A stretch of 21,964 bases of DNA from Kmv42 sp040757455 (lineage in GTDB: Bacteria; Nitrospirota; Thermodesulfovibrionia; Thermodesulfovibrionales; SM23-35): assembly GCA_040757455.1 (NCBI GenBank), contig JBFLXE010000033.1, positions 1 through 21,964 on the forward strand, read 5' to 3'. Positions within the stretch are counted from its first letter, which is position 1; every line of letters begins with the position of its first letter. Made by a program: the position numbers and the translations under genes. Shown here one piece after another: positions 14,698-21,726 of this stretch. The notes under the pieces are model-generated. The model was not told the origin of the DNA. It saw only the letters and a list, made by a program, of their open reading frames with translations, and made no database searches.

Positions 14698-14730
14698 TAC
14701 CCAGATCCGGCGGTAAACAAGCAAGTTGCT

Positions 14731-15942
14731 ATGAATCGTGTAATGATTATCGCTGGTGAAAGCTCCGGCGAATTGTACGGGGCTCTTCTTGCTAAAGCAC
14801 TCAGAAAAAAATTCCCCGGCGTCACTATCACCGGAATTGGCGGTAAGAGAATGGAGGAAGCGGAGGTGACACTCGTATCGGAAATATCTGATGCCTTTGG
14901 TCTCACGGAGGCAGTATCGTCATACCGCAAAATCAGAACTGCGTTCAAGAACGCCGTCCGGACGATTAAGTATCTTAGACCGGACGTTGTAGTTCTTATC
15001 GATTACCCTGATTTCAATCTGAAAGTTGCGGAAGTGGCAAAATCCGTTGGTGTGAAGATCCTTTATTATGTGAGTCCCCAGGTATGGGCATGGCGCAAGG
15101 GCAGAGTGAAAAAGATATCAGCACTTGTTGACAGAATGGCTGTCATTCTCCCTTTTGAAGAGAAGATATACAGGGATGCAGGGGTTAAATGCGAATTTGT
15201 GGGACACCCGATGGTTGAGGAGATCGAAGCTGTGTTGGAATCTACAATGAAAAATTTACCCCCCCTTTGCTCCCCCTTAGTAAGGGGGGGAGTGGGGGGA
15301 TGGTCTCTGAATCCTGAATTCAAACCTTGCCTTAAATCTGACCTTGGTCTTGATCCAACAAAACCTCTCCTGTCCCTTCTCCCCGGAAGCAGGCCCCACG
15401 AATTAAAAAGGCTTTTACCGCTAACTCTAGATGTGGTAAGGCAATTCAAGAATGAGTTCACTGATTATCAATTCTCTATACCGCTCGCTCCAAACACAGA
15501 TGAAAAGCAACATGCTCTTCATCTCGAATCTCTCATGCGCGAAGAAGTACCTATAAAGAAAGGAGAATCTGTAAGGGTACTCGCTGCGTCTGATATTGCT
15601 GTCGTTGCTTCTGGTACAGCAACCCTCCAGACAGCCCTTCTTGAAGTGCCAATGGTCGTGATATATAAACTTTCGCCGCTCACGTATTTATTGGGTAAAA
15701 TGATAGTAGATGTAAAGTACATATCCATTGTTAATATACTCGCAGGCAAAGAGGTCGTCCGTGAACTCCTTCAGAAAAGAGCAAATCCTGCGGAAATTCT
15801 GAAAGAGATAAGAGAAATCATAAAAGGGAAAACCCATAGAGAAGAAATGATTCTTGCTTATAAATCTATCAAAGAATCATTCCTTGGGAAAAAAGCGTCC
15901 GAGAGGGTTTCCGAAATGATATGCGAAATGGCAGGATGGTAA
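14731..15942 (+). CDS. lpxB: lipid-A-disaccharide synthase
   Basis: A 403-residue GT-B glycosyltransferase. It joins 2,3-diacylglucosamine-1-phosphate to its UDP form at the inner membrane. Motifs: IAGESSGELYGA (residues 7-18; most LpxB have GE.SGD here), LIDYPDFNLKVA, YYVSPQVWAWRKGR (112-125), FVGHPMVEE, LLSLLPGSRPHELKRL (213-228) and VASGTATLQTALLEVPMVVIYK. Residues 175-192 are a repeat-derived insertion (PPLCSPLVRGGVGGW) just before the LPGSR core, in the linker between the two lobes, where it should be tolerated. It makes the protein roughly 20 residues longer than typical. The start at ATG 14731 lies 33 nt after gnnB with only a weak ribosome site. Confidence 0.96.
   Translation: MNRVMIIAGESSGELYGALLAKALRKKFPGVTITGIGGKRMEEAEVTLVSEISDAFGLTEAVSSYRKIRTAFKNAVRTIKYLRPDVVVLIDYPDFNLKVAEVAKSVGVKILYYVSPQVWAWRKGRVKKISALVDRMAVILPFEEKIYRDAGVKCEFVGHPMVEEIEAVLESTMKNLPPLCSPLVRGGVGGWSLNPEFKPCLKSDLGLDPTKPLLSLLPGSRPHELKRLLPLTLDVVRQFKNEFTDYQFSIPLAPNTDEKQHALHLESLMREEVPIKKGESVRVLAASDIAVVASGTATLQTALLEVPMVVIYKLSPLTYLLGKMIVDVKYISIVNILAGKEVVRELLQKRANPAEILKEIREIIKGKTHREEMILAYKSIKESFLGKKASERVSEMICEMAGW
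15256..15306 (+). repeat. G/C-rich palindromic repeat inserted in lpxB
   Basis: The core CCCCCTTA-G-TAAGGGGG (15272-15288) is a perfect palindrome. Outer C (15259-15265) and G (15294-15299) runs extend it. Read in frame it gives PPLCSPLVRGGVGGW, the same frame as the purL and waaA copies. Confidence 0.85.
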
Positions 15943-15989
15943 CGGACGAAATATTGTGACCATTAAACGTTAGAATTCTTCTATGTACT

Positions 15990-17324
15990 ATGTTTACTCT
16001 TTATAGTTTTTTATACACGATTTTCATCATCTGTCTTTTCCCATATGAATTTTTTAAAAGGCCAAAAGACATTAGAAAAAAATGGATAAGTGACAAACTC
16101 GGCTTACATAATCTATCCTTCATCCGAAGCCCTTCCATGTCCCCCCTAAGGATTATCTGGATTCACGCAGTCTCTGTGGGAGAAGTTAGTGCTGCTCTGC
16201 CTCTGCTGAAAAGTCTGAGAGAGAGATATCCACAAAAAGAGATTATTCTGTCCACGATTACAGACACGGGCCAGAAGATTGCGAAGGAGAAAGCTCCCGA
16301 GGGAACCAAGATAGTGTATCTGCCTTTTGATATTGCTTCTATACTGAGAGCAGTAGTGAAAAAGGTGAGGCCGGAGGTACTGATTGTTATGGAGACAGAA
16401 CTTTGGCCTAACCTTTTCAGGATATTCAAAGAATATGGAATACCCGTCATGCTTGTTAACGGAAGAATTTCTGAGAAGTCATTTAGAGGATATAAAAAGA
16501 TCTCCTTTTTTATGAGGCGGGTTCTCTCGTACGTCGACTTCTTCGGCATGCAGGACGAAGCATATGCCGGGAGAATGATAAAACTTGGTGTCCGTAGCAG
16601 CAAGGTTATGAATTTAGGTAATTTTAAATTCGATACAAGACCAACTTCACAGGTTCCTCAATGGACCGAAATGATAGAAGGGCCTGTCATCACAGCGGGT
16701 AGTACACATGAAGGAGAAGAAGAATTTATAACTTCTGTCTATATTGAACTTAAAAAAGACTTTCCTGATCTCAATCTAATCGTTGCACCGAGACATCCCG
16801 AGAGGTTTAAGAGCGTTGAAGAGATGCTGAGGTCAAAGGGCCTATCTTTTATAAAGCGTTCAGAGTTCAGCACTCCTTCCCTCACCCTTCCCTCTCGAGG
16901 GGGGCAGGGGTGGGGGGGAGACTCCGAACTCCGAACTCCGAACTTCAAACTTCAAACTCTCAAAGGAATTATTATCCTTCTCGACACCGTTGGTGAGCTG
17001 TCCGCTATTTACGGCATAACCGATATCGCAATTATCGGTAAGAGTTTTAGAGGATATGGAGGACAGAATCCCTTTGAGCCCGCCTTCTGGGGCAAAGCGA
17101 TAGTATGCGGACCCCATATGGAGAACTTCCCGGTCATCAAGGACTTTTTCCGTTCGGGTGCAGCTTTACAGGTCACGGAAGAAAGGCTCTATCAGGCCTT
17201 AAAGGATCTGCTGTTTTCTCCTGAAAAAGCCGGGGAGATCGGTCTCAGGGCACAGGACTTATACAGGAAAAATAGAGGTGCGGTTCAGAGGGCGATGGAA
17301 GTCATTGGTAAATATGTTTCTTAG
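15990..17324 (+). CDS. waaA: 3-deoxy-D-manno-octulosonic acid (Kdo) transferase
   Basis: A 444-residue GT-B enzyme that adds Kdo to lipid IVA on the cytoplasmic face of the inner membrane. It has an N-terminal hydrophobic anchor (LYSFLYTIFIICLFPYEFF), then HAVSVGEVSAALPL (Glu65 is the expected catalytic base), STITDTGQKIAKEK, IVMETELWPNLFR (132-144), AGSTHEGEEEF (236-246), APRHPERF (266-273), LLDTVGELSAIYG, and a GGQNPFEPAFWGKA donor loop. Residues 291-325 are a repeat-derived insertion at the variable loop before LLDTVGEL. The number of Kdo residues added cannot be read from sequence. The ATG at 15990 lacks a clear ribosome site. It ends convergently with the next gene. Symbol kdtA is a synonym. 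Confidence 0.95.
   Translation: MFTLYSFLYTIFIICLFPYEFFKRPKDIRKKWISDKLGLHNLSFIRSPSMSPLRIIWIHAVSVGEVSAALPLLKSLRERYPQKEIILSTITDTGQKIAKEKAPEGTKIVYLPFDIASILRAVVKKVRPEVLIVMETELWPNLFRIFKEYGIPVMLVNGRISEKSFRGYKKISFFMRRVLSYVDFFGMQDEAYAGRMIKLGVRSSKVMNLGNFKFDTRPTSQVPQWTEMIEGPVITAGSTHEGEEEFITSVYIELKKDFPDLNLIVAPRHPERFKSVEEMLRSKGLSFIKRSEFSTPSLTLPSRGGQGWGGDSELRTPNFKLQTLKGIIILLDTVGELSAIYGITDIAIIGKSFRGYGGQNPFEPAFWGKAIVCGPHMENFPVIKDFFRSGAALQVTEERLYQALKDLLFSPEKAGEIGLRAQDLYRKNRGAVQRAMEVIGKYVS
16857..16962 (+). repeat. composite repeat inserted in waaA: heptamer arms around a G/C-rich palindrome
   Basis: The left arm has AGCGTTC and AGAGTTC (16857-16870). The core has C-rich runs facing GAGGGGGG and GGGGTGGGGGG around a CTCTCGAGG centre (16875-16919). 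The right arm has three ACTCCGA units (16921-16941), two ACTTCAA units (to 16955) and ACTCTCA. The right arm is inverted relative to the left. It is translated in frame through all three parts (TPSLTLPSRGGQGWGG, then SELRTPNFKLQ). Confidence 0.8.
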
Positions 17325-17380
17325 CATAGTGTTTCACAGATCGGATGTTTACAGTGCTCTGACATATTGGAATCTGACTT

Positions 17381-17587
17381 TTAAGTCCCCTGGATTATCC
17401 TCCTTGCGGCTTCCACGTCCTCTTCTCTCACCAAAACCTTAACTTCACCCATCTTGCCTATATTCACCGGATAGGGTCTCACTTTTGACGACCTGATGAC
17501 TACAGATATTCCGCCGCTCTCTAAGATATCTTTGATAATCTCAGCCTCAAGAGTGTCATATGTCACAAGAATCTCAACCCACTTCAT
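17381..17587 (-). CDS. DUF2007-like small protein
   Basis: A 68-residue protein: a ferredoxin-like alpha/beta fold is expected from WVEILVTYDTLEAEIIKDIL (strand plus helix), SGGISVVIRSS (strand), GEVKVLVREEDVEAARRII (strand plus helix). This matches the DUF2007 ('putative signal transducing protein') pattern: a peptide that senses or binds an unknown ligand. Function is not known. It is the only protein gene on the minus strand in this half. It is convergent with waaA (56-nt gap, no terminator seen) and divergent from the peptidase gene. A minus-strand TATAAT (17642-17647) lies about 55 nt before its ATG. Confidence 0.75.
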   Translation of the reverse strand: MKWVEILVTYDTLEAEIIKDILESGGISVVIRSSKVRPYPVNIGKMGEVKVLVREEDVEAARRIIQGT

Positions 17588-17641
17588 TGTATTTTATTGC
17601 CTGTATCCAATTCTCATCACTCAAATTTGTAACACCACTGA

Positions 17642-17647
17642 ATTATA
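17642..17647 (-). promoter_or_regulatory. candidate -10 box for the DUF2007-like gene
   Basis: ATTATA on the + strand is a perfect TATAAT on the minus strand, 54 nt upstream of the start at 17587. The -35 region is weak. It lies in the 164-nt divergent intergenic region; a weak TTGATA...TAAATT pair points the other way toward the peptidase gene. Confidence 0.3.
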
Positions 17648-17751
17648 ACAGGATGTGTGGAAAGTGATGTAAAATATTTCATTGGAATCTGCGGAAGATA
17701 GATTGAAGTAAATTGATAGTGCAATGACTTAAGAAATAAATTCTTTAAAAT

Positions 17752-18660
17752 ATGATGGCGGTTACATGTCGCTTTACTGTCGGATGGATACCCATCTTCT
17801 TTTTAGTGAGTCTTTTGCCTGTCCCGGCAGATGCTCTGCATACATCGATGGAAATTCGCACAGATGATGTGATAGTCCGGTTTGATAAGTCAACGGAAAA
17901 AACAGCAAAGGATGTTGTAAGTCTTTATCCGGCAATAAGAACCGAACTCGTTAAGGCTATTGGCTGGCGCATAGATTTCAGACCTGTCGTTATCATCTCT
18001 CGCGGACGGGAGATTTTCGAGAGGATGTCTGCAGGTGACCTGGTTATTGCATTTGCTCTGCCAGAAGAGAATATCATATTGCTTGACAACTCGAAAATAT
18101 CTCCCCAGCCCCTTGTCCTGAGGTCAGTAATGAAACACGAATCATGCCATCTTCTCTTGCATGCTCATGTAGCAGAAGAGAATCTCCCACGATGGCTTGA
18201 TGAAGGGGTATGTCAGTGGGCAAGCGGAGGTTTTGCCGAGATTTTAAGTGAAAACAAGGACATCCTTGCAGGTGCTTCTGTTTCGGGCAAATTGACGAGT
18301 ATGAGGGAACTCAGCACTTTCCCGAAAGATGGTCAGGGTCTTCTTCTTGCATATGAAGAAAGCAAGAGCCTCATTGAATATGTAGTTAGCGAATACGGCA
18401 CATCAGGCCTCCTTAGAATTCTTGGTTCTCTTAAGGGCGGTGAAGCGACGGAAACTGCATTCAAGAAGAGCCTGGGAGTTACTGTCTCGGAACTGGAAAA
18501 CCAGTGGGCTGATAACCTCAGAAGAAAATACACTAGATTTTACTATATTAGCCGCCGTATCTATCTGATACTATTTTCAGTGGCGGCTCTTATTACCATA
18601 TATGGTTTTATCAAGATGATGCAAAGGAAAAGGTCTTACGTGGATGAGGAGAATGACTAA
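17752..18660 (+). CDS. membrane-anchored HExxH metallopeptidase (peptidase MA-like)
   Basis: A 302-residue envelope protein. Residues 1-28 are a signal sequence with a hydrophobic core (WIPIFFLVSLLPV) and an ADA-like cleavage site. The zinc site is HESCH at 129-133, with Glu151 in RWLDEGVCQW as likely third ligand, 18 residues on, the gluzincin 'peptidase MA' layout. SKSLIEYVVSEYG and AFKKSLGVTVSELENQW resemble the C-terminal part of that family. A single membrane helix follows at about 270-289 (IYLILFSVAALITIYGFIKMM), and the last residues are charged. The catalytic domain should face the periplasm. The substrate is unknown. The gene starts a new + strand run leading to lpxK. The ATG at 17752 has no clear ribosome site; an adjacent second ATG is possible. 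Confidence 0.8.
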   Translation: MMAVTCRFTVGWIPIFFLVSLLPVPADALHTSMEIRTDDVIVRFDKSTEKTAKDVVSLYPAIRTELVKAIGWRIDFRPVVIISRGREIFERMSAGDLVIAFALPEENIILLDNSKISPQPLVLRSVMKHESCHLLLHAHVAEENLPRWLDEGVCQWASGGFAEILSENKDILAGASVSGKLTSMRELSTFPKDGQGLLLAYEESKSLIEYVVSEYGTSGLLRILGSLKGGEATETAFKKSLGVTVSELENQWADNLRRKYTRFYYISRRIYLILFSVAALITIYGFIKMMQRKRSYVDEEND

Positions 18661-18696
18661 AATAAGTAGAATGATTATAAAAGTGCAACAAAGCAT

Positions 18697-19122
18697 ATGA
18701 AACATCTTTTGCGGCTCAAGGAATTTGTTCTCAAATATAGCAAGAAGGGTTTAACCCCTGATGAAATTGCCCTTGGCATTGCCCTCGGAAACTTCATAGG
18801 TTTTATACCAATATTCGGCACTCACACTGTCATCGCACTCGGTCTTGCTCACACCTTCAGACTCAGTCCTTTTTTCGTAGTGCTCGGCACCCAGATATCA
18901 AATCCACTCTCATTTCCCATTCAGCTTTTTCTTAGTGCAGAGATAGGAAGCCTGGTACTAAATGGAAAACTTCTCGATATCAAATTTTCAGGAGATTTAA
19001 GTTATCTCAGTCACTATATAGGCCCAATTCTCACAGGAAGTCTCATCCTGGGAATTGCCGCATCCATCATATCTTATATTTTGATTAAGACTATCTTCCT
19101 TTTAAGGAAGACTAAGGAATGA
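18697..19122 (+). CDS. DUF2062 membrane protein
   Basis: A 141-residue inner-membrane protein. The block LTPDEIALGIALGNFIGFIP then IFGTHTVIALGLAHTFRLS and GTQISNPLSFPIQLF matches the DUF2062 signature (G...G.f.g..P..G.h......la...r.N......g....NP.t..p.y). Two or three hydrophobic segments are seen, the last at about 106-137 (IGPILTGSLILGIAASIISYILIKTIFLL). Function is unknown. In many genomes such genes lie near envelope genes, which fits here beside lpxK. The ATG lies 36 nt after the peptidase gene and the stop 7 nt before lpxK, so the three are probably one operon. Confidence 0.85.
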   Translation: MKHLLRLKEFVLKYSKKGLTPDEIALGIALGNFIGFIPIFGTHTVIALGLAHTFRLSPFFVVLGTQISNPLSFPIQLFLSAEIGSLVLNGKLLDIKFSGDLSYLSHYIGPILTGSLILGIAASIISYILIKTIFLLRKTKE

Positions 19123-19129
19123 AGGACTT

Positions 19130-20269
19130 TTGTCTCTTCGAGAAAATAAGCAAACCAGCATGACAGTTATTGAATTTCTTTACTATTTGGGCTATTTATT
19201 CAAGAAAAGTCGGGCACTAAGAAAGCAGAAGAAGTTACCCTGCAGGGTTATCAGTATCGGCAATATTACGCTGGGAGGCACAGGCAAATCTCCTGCTACA
19301 ATAGCCCTGGCTCGAGAAGCAATGGAAAGGGGATTCAGACCTTGCATCCTCACCAGGGGATACAAAGGTTCAGTAAAGGGTCCGACTTTCGTTAGCAAAG
19401 GGAAAGGCCCGTTGCTAACTTTACGCCAGGCCGGAGATGAAGCATCTCTTTTATCTGAGAAGTTAAGAGATGTCCCCATCGTAAAGGGCGGAGATAGATA
19501 TGAAGCGGGTATGTTCGCCCTTCGCTTTCTGGAATCAACCCATAGCCCCGATCTTTTTATCCTTGATGACGGTTTTCAACACTGGGGTCTCTACAGAAAT
19601 AAAAATGTCTTACTGATAGACAGCACCAATCCCTTCGGTAACAGAAAATTATTCCCGCTCGGAATTTTGAGGGAACCAATCGGTGGGATAAAGCGGGCCG
19701 ATATCATTGTGCTAACAAGAGTAGCCAATATAGAGCATTCGGATTCACTGAATCAAAGATTAGGAGATAACTCCTCTTTACTATCCTCAGGTGGACTTCT
19801 TCCAGGAAGGAGGATATGTGAGGGGATTCTGAAGCAAGGATCGGATGTCATTGAACTGCTTGATGAAATAAGTCGATACACCATAAAAACACCCGTCTTC
19901 TTTGCTGAACACAGGCCATCATCTTTAAGACTGACAACCGAAGAGACTTTACCTCTTGAATGGGCAAAAAACAAGAGATTTTTTGGATTCTGTGGCATAG
20001 GCAATAACGAATCTTTCAGAAAAACGCTTCTTTCTCTTGATCTGGAGCTGACGGGGTTCAGGGCGTTCAGAGACCATCACGCATATCGCCAGAATGATAT
20101 TCGTGAAATACTTAAACTCGCGAAAAAAAGTAAAGCAGAGTGGATTGTGACTACGGAAAAAGATATAATGAGACTCAAGGATTTTAATATGCCTGAGAAT
20201 CTGGTTTCGTTAGTCATTGAATTCTATATTGATAAGAAGTTTTTTGAAGAAGTATTTAGGCCGGAATGA
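19130..20269 (+). CDS. lpxK: tetraacyldisaccharide 4'-kinase
   Basis: A 379-residue kinase that phosphorylates the 4' position of the lipid A precursor at the inner membrane, the step before WaaA. Motifs: GNITLGGTGKSP with the Walker A loop at residues 49-55; CILTRGYKGS; AGDEASLL; VKGGDRYEAG; FILDDGFQHW at about 142-151 (the DDGFQH metal/ATP signature); PLGILREP; and the late FRDHHAYRQNDI and VTTEKDIMRL blocks. A hydrophobic helix near the N-terminus (VIEFLYYLGYLF) suits membrane association. The TTG at 19130 has AAGGA (19122-19126) with short spacing. An ATG at 19160, ten codons later, is an alternative that keeps all motifs. Confidence 0.95.
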   Translation: MSLRENKQTSMTVIEFLYYLGYLFKKSRALRKQKKLPCRVISIGNITLGGTGKSPATIALAREAMERGFRPCILTRGYKGSVKGPTFVSKGKGPLLTLRQAGDEASLLSEKLRDVPIVKGGDRYEAGMFALRFLESTHSPDLFILDDGFQHWGLYRNKNVLLIDSTNPFGNRKLFPLGILREPIGGIKRADIIVLTRVANIEHSDSLNQRLGDNSSLLSSGGLLPGRRICEGILKQGSDVIELLDEISRYTIKTPVFFAEHRPSSLRLTTEETLPLEWAKNKRFFGFCGIGNNESFRKTLLSLDLELTGFRAFRDHHAYRQNDIREILKLAKKSKAEWIVTTEKDIMRLKDFNMPENLVSLVIEFYIDKKFFEEVFRPE

Positions 20270-20288
20270 AGGATAAAATGGAGGCTCC

Positions 20289-20687
20289 ATGGTCAGATAT
20301 ATAAATGTAAAAAGTAAATCGAGGAATGAATTTATCGATATCACTCAAATGGTGCAGAATATGGTTAAAGAGGCAGGGGTCGCAAAAGGACTCTGCCATT
20401 TATATATTCCCCATACAACTGCCGGAATAACGATAAACGAAGGTGCGGACCCAAGCGTGCAGCGTGACATCTTGAATACCCTGAGCAGACTTATTCCGCA
20501 TGAAATGAATTACGCCCACAGGGAAGGCAATGCTGATGCCCATATAAAATCTTCTCTGGTCGGAACTTCTGTCAATGTGATTATCGAGGAGGGTAAGCTA
20601 TTGCTGGGCACGTGGCAGTCGATTTTCTTCTGCGAATTTGACGGACCGAGGCACAGAAGAATAGCAGTCAGTTTTGTGGCGGGTTGA
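20289..20687 (+). CDS. YjbQ/UPF0047 family protein
   Basis: A 132-residue member of the YjbQ (UPF0047, 'secondary thiamine-phosphate synthase enzyme') family. Motifs: LYIPHTTAGITINEGADPSV (residues 38-57); an SRLIPHEMNYAHREGNADAH segment whose histidines are conserved in the family; SSLVGTSVNVIIEEGKLLLG; and TWQSIFFCEFDGPRHRRIAV. Family members show weak thiamine-phosphate synthase activity, but the physiological role is unsettled. The length is normal. The ATG at 20289 has GGAGG (20280-20284) 4 nt upstream, and the gene lies 19 nt after lpxK. The stop overlaps the next ATG by one base (TGATG), so the downstream unknown gene is coupled to it. Confidence 0.9.
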   Translation: MVRYINVKSKSRNEFIDITQMVQNMVKEAGVAKGLCHLYIPHTTAGITINEGADPSVQRDILNTLSRLIPHEMNYAHREGNADAHIKSSLVGTSVNVIIEEGKLLLGTWQSIFFCEFDGPRHRRIAVSFVAG

Positions 20688-21523
20688 TGTCTTACGACCA
20701 GGCTTCTTTTGAAGTCCAGGCCCTTCGCGAGGAGATCAAAAGGCTCCGGAAAACACTCACCGAACTCACCCCTTCTCTCGAGGCTCTTCTAAAACGCAGA
20801 GGTTTCAGGATATACAGAAAAGAACCTTCTGAAGATCTGCTTCTGCCAGAAGAGAAATTCGTGAAGGGTTATTATGAGATGATGAAAAAATATTCCTTCC
20901 GCCTCTTTCTGCGGGAGCTCATAAAATATCAGAAATTTTTCAGGCTTGAAGATATAGTACGGTATGCCACTGCCTCTGTCACGAAGGAATATCTCGACTA
21001 TATGATGGAAATCGGTCTAATCGAAAAGACGTCCGACGGATTCAGACTTTCCATCATCCCTATAAAAAGCTTTGGAGAAACCCTCGAATGGTTTACTGCC
21101 GAGATATTCAAGGTGGAATTTGCTGCAGAGGCGATATGGGGGATAAGGTTCAAAAGGCCTATGGTCGGTGGCGATTATGACCTGATTGCAAAGGTGAACG
21201 GTTCGATTTTATATATGGAGATAAAATCTTCACCTCCGAAGCAGATATATCAGAACGAGATTTCGGCATTTTTTGACCGGGTTTCTGACCTGCGCCCGGA
21301 AGTCAGTATTTTTTTTATGGATACGGAGTTAAGAATGAAGGACAAGATAGTTCCTATGTTTGAAGAGGAATTAAAGAAAAGATACGCAAAACCTCCGAAT
21401 GTACTCAGAATAGAAAAAGAATTATTTCAGATACGGGACATAATATTTATAATAAATGCCAAGGATAGTATTATTGCCAATATCGAGAAAGTATTAAGCT
21501 GTTATTTCAGGAGGAGCCAGTGA
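20687..21523 (+). CDS. uncharacterised protein with a PD-(D/E)xK nuclease-like core
   Basis: A 278-residue soluble protein of no family I recognise. Layout: an N-terminal coiled coil (VQALREEIKRLRKTLTELTP); a helical, winged-helix-like middle (FFRLEDIVRYATASVTKEYL, then MMEIGLIEKTSDGFRLS); and a C-terminal alpha/beta part. That part has a helix with Glu (GETLEWFTAEIF), then VGGDYDLIAKVNGSILYMEI followed by KSSPP. The order E...D-x(n)-E-x-K is that of PD-(D/E)xK nucleases: Asp in GGDYDLI, and Glu-Ile-Lys on the next strand. The nuclease assignment is inference. The ATG at 20687 overlaps the YjbQ stop (TGATG); a TTG one codon earlier is less likely. No partner methylase or phage gene is nearby. 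Confidence 0.65.
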   Translation: MSYDQASFEVQALREEIKRLRKTLTELTPSLEALLKRRGFRIYRKEPSEDLLLPEEKFVKGYYEMMKKYSFRLFLRELIKYQKFFRLEDIVRYATASVTKEYLDYMMEIGLIEKTSDGFRLSIIPIKSFGETLEWFTAEIFKVEFAAEAIWGIRFKRPMVGGDYDLIAKVNGSILYMEIKSSPPKQIYQNEISAFFDRVSDLRPEVSIFFMDTELRMKDKIVPMFEEELKKRYAKPPNVLRIEKELFQIRDIIFIINAKDSIIANIEKVLSCYFRRSQ

Positions 21524-21579
21524 AGATGACCATTATTGTACACAACCGATAAAGAAAAATTAACAGCCCGCATTTTACT

Positions 21580-21595
21580 ATGTAATTCGTTACAT
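21580..21595. promoter_or_regulatory. palindrome ATGTAA-TTCG-TTACAT, likely activator site
   Basis: A perfect 6+4+6 inverted repeat is centred about 97 nt upstream of the start point predicted by the sigma-54 promoter at 21659-21674. That distance is typical for enhancer-binding activator sites. The activator is unknown. No poly-T follows, so a terminator is unlikely. Confidence 0.5.
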
Positions 21596-21658
21596 AATCC
21601 GATAACATAATTTACTTACCTGTTTCAAAAAAATCAATATTTCCAAATAGTTACAAAG

Positions 21659-21674
21659 TGGCATAGTGTTTGCT
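21659..21674 (+). promoter_or_regulatory. sigma-54 (RpoN) promoter
   Basis: TGGCAT-AGTGT-TTGCT matches the -24/-12 consensus (TGGCAC-N5-TTGCW) with one mismatch and has the required 10 nt between GG and GC. It lies 52 nt before the ATG at 21727, giving a leader of about 40 nt. Confidence 0.75.
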
Positions 21675-21726
21675 TTGTTTTAAATTGCTCGGATTTTCAG
21701 AAGAATTTTTATTCTGAGAGGTGCGT

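Noticed and set aside
16921..16962. CRISPR array in the tandem repeats of waaA (and likewise 5773-5843)
   Set aside because: Units are 7 nt with no spacers, and the repeats are translated within a gene.
19391..19419. Inverted repeat GTTAGCAA/TTGCTAAC in lpxK, resembling the palindrome core
   Set aside because: The encoded FVSKGKGPLLTL aligns with ordinary LpxK sequence and length, so it is probably a chance match and not an insertion.
20687..21523. Restriction-modification system
   Set aside because: Only one nuclease-like gene with no methyltransferase or specificity gene nearby, and coupling to a YjbQ gene argues against it.
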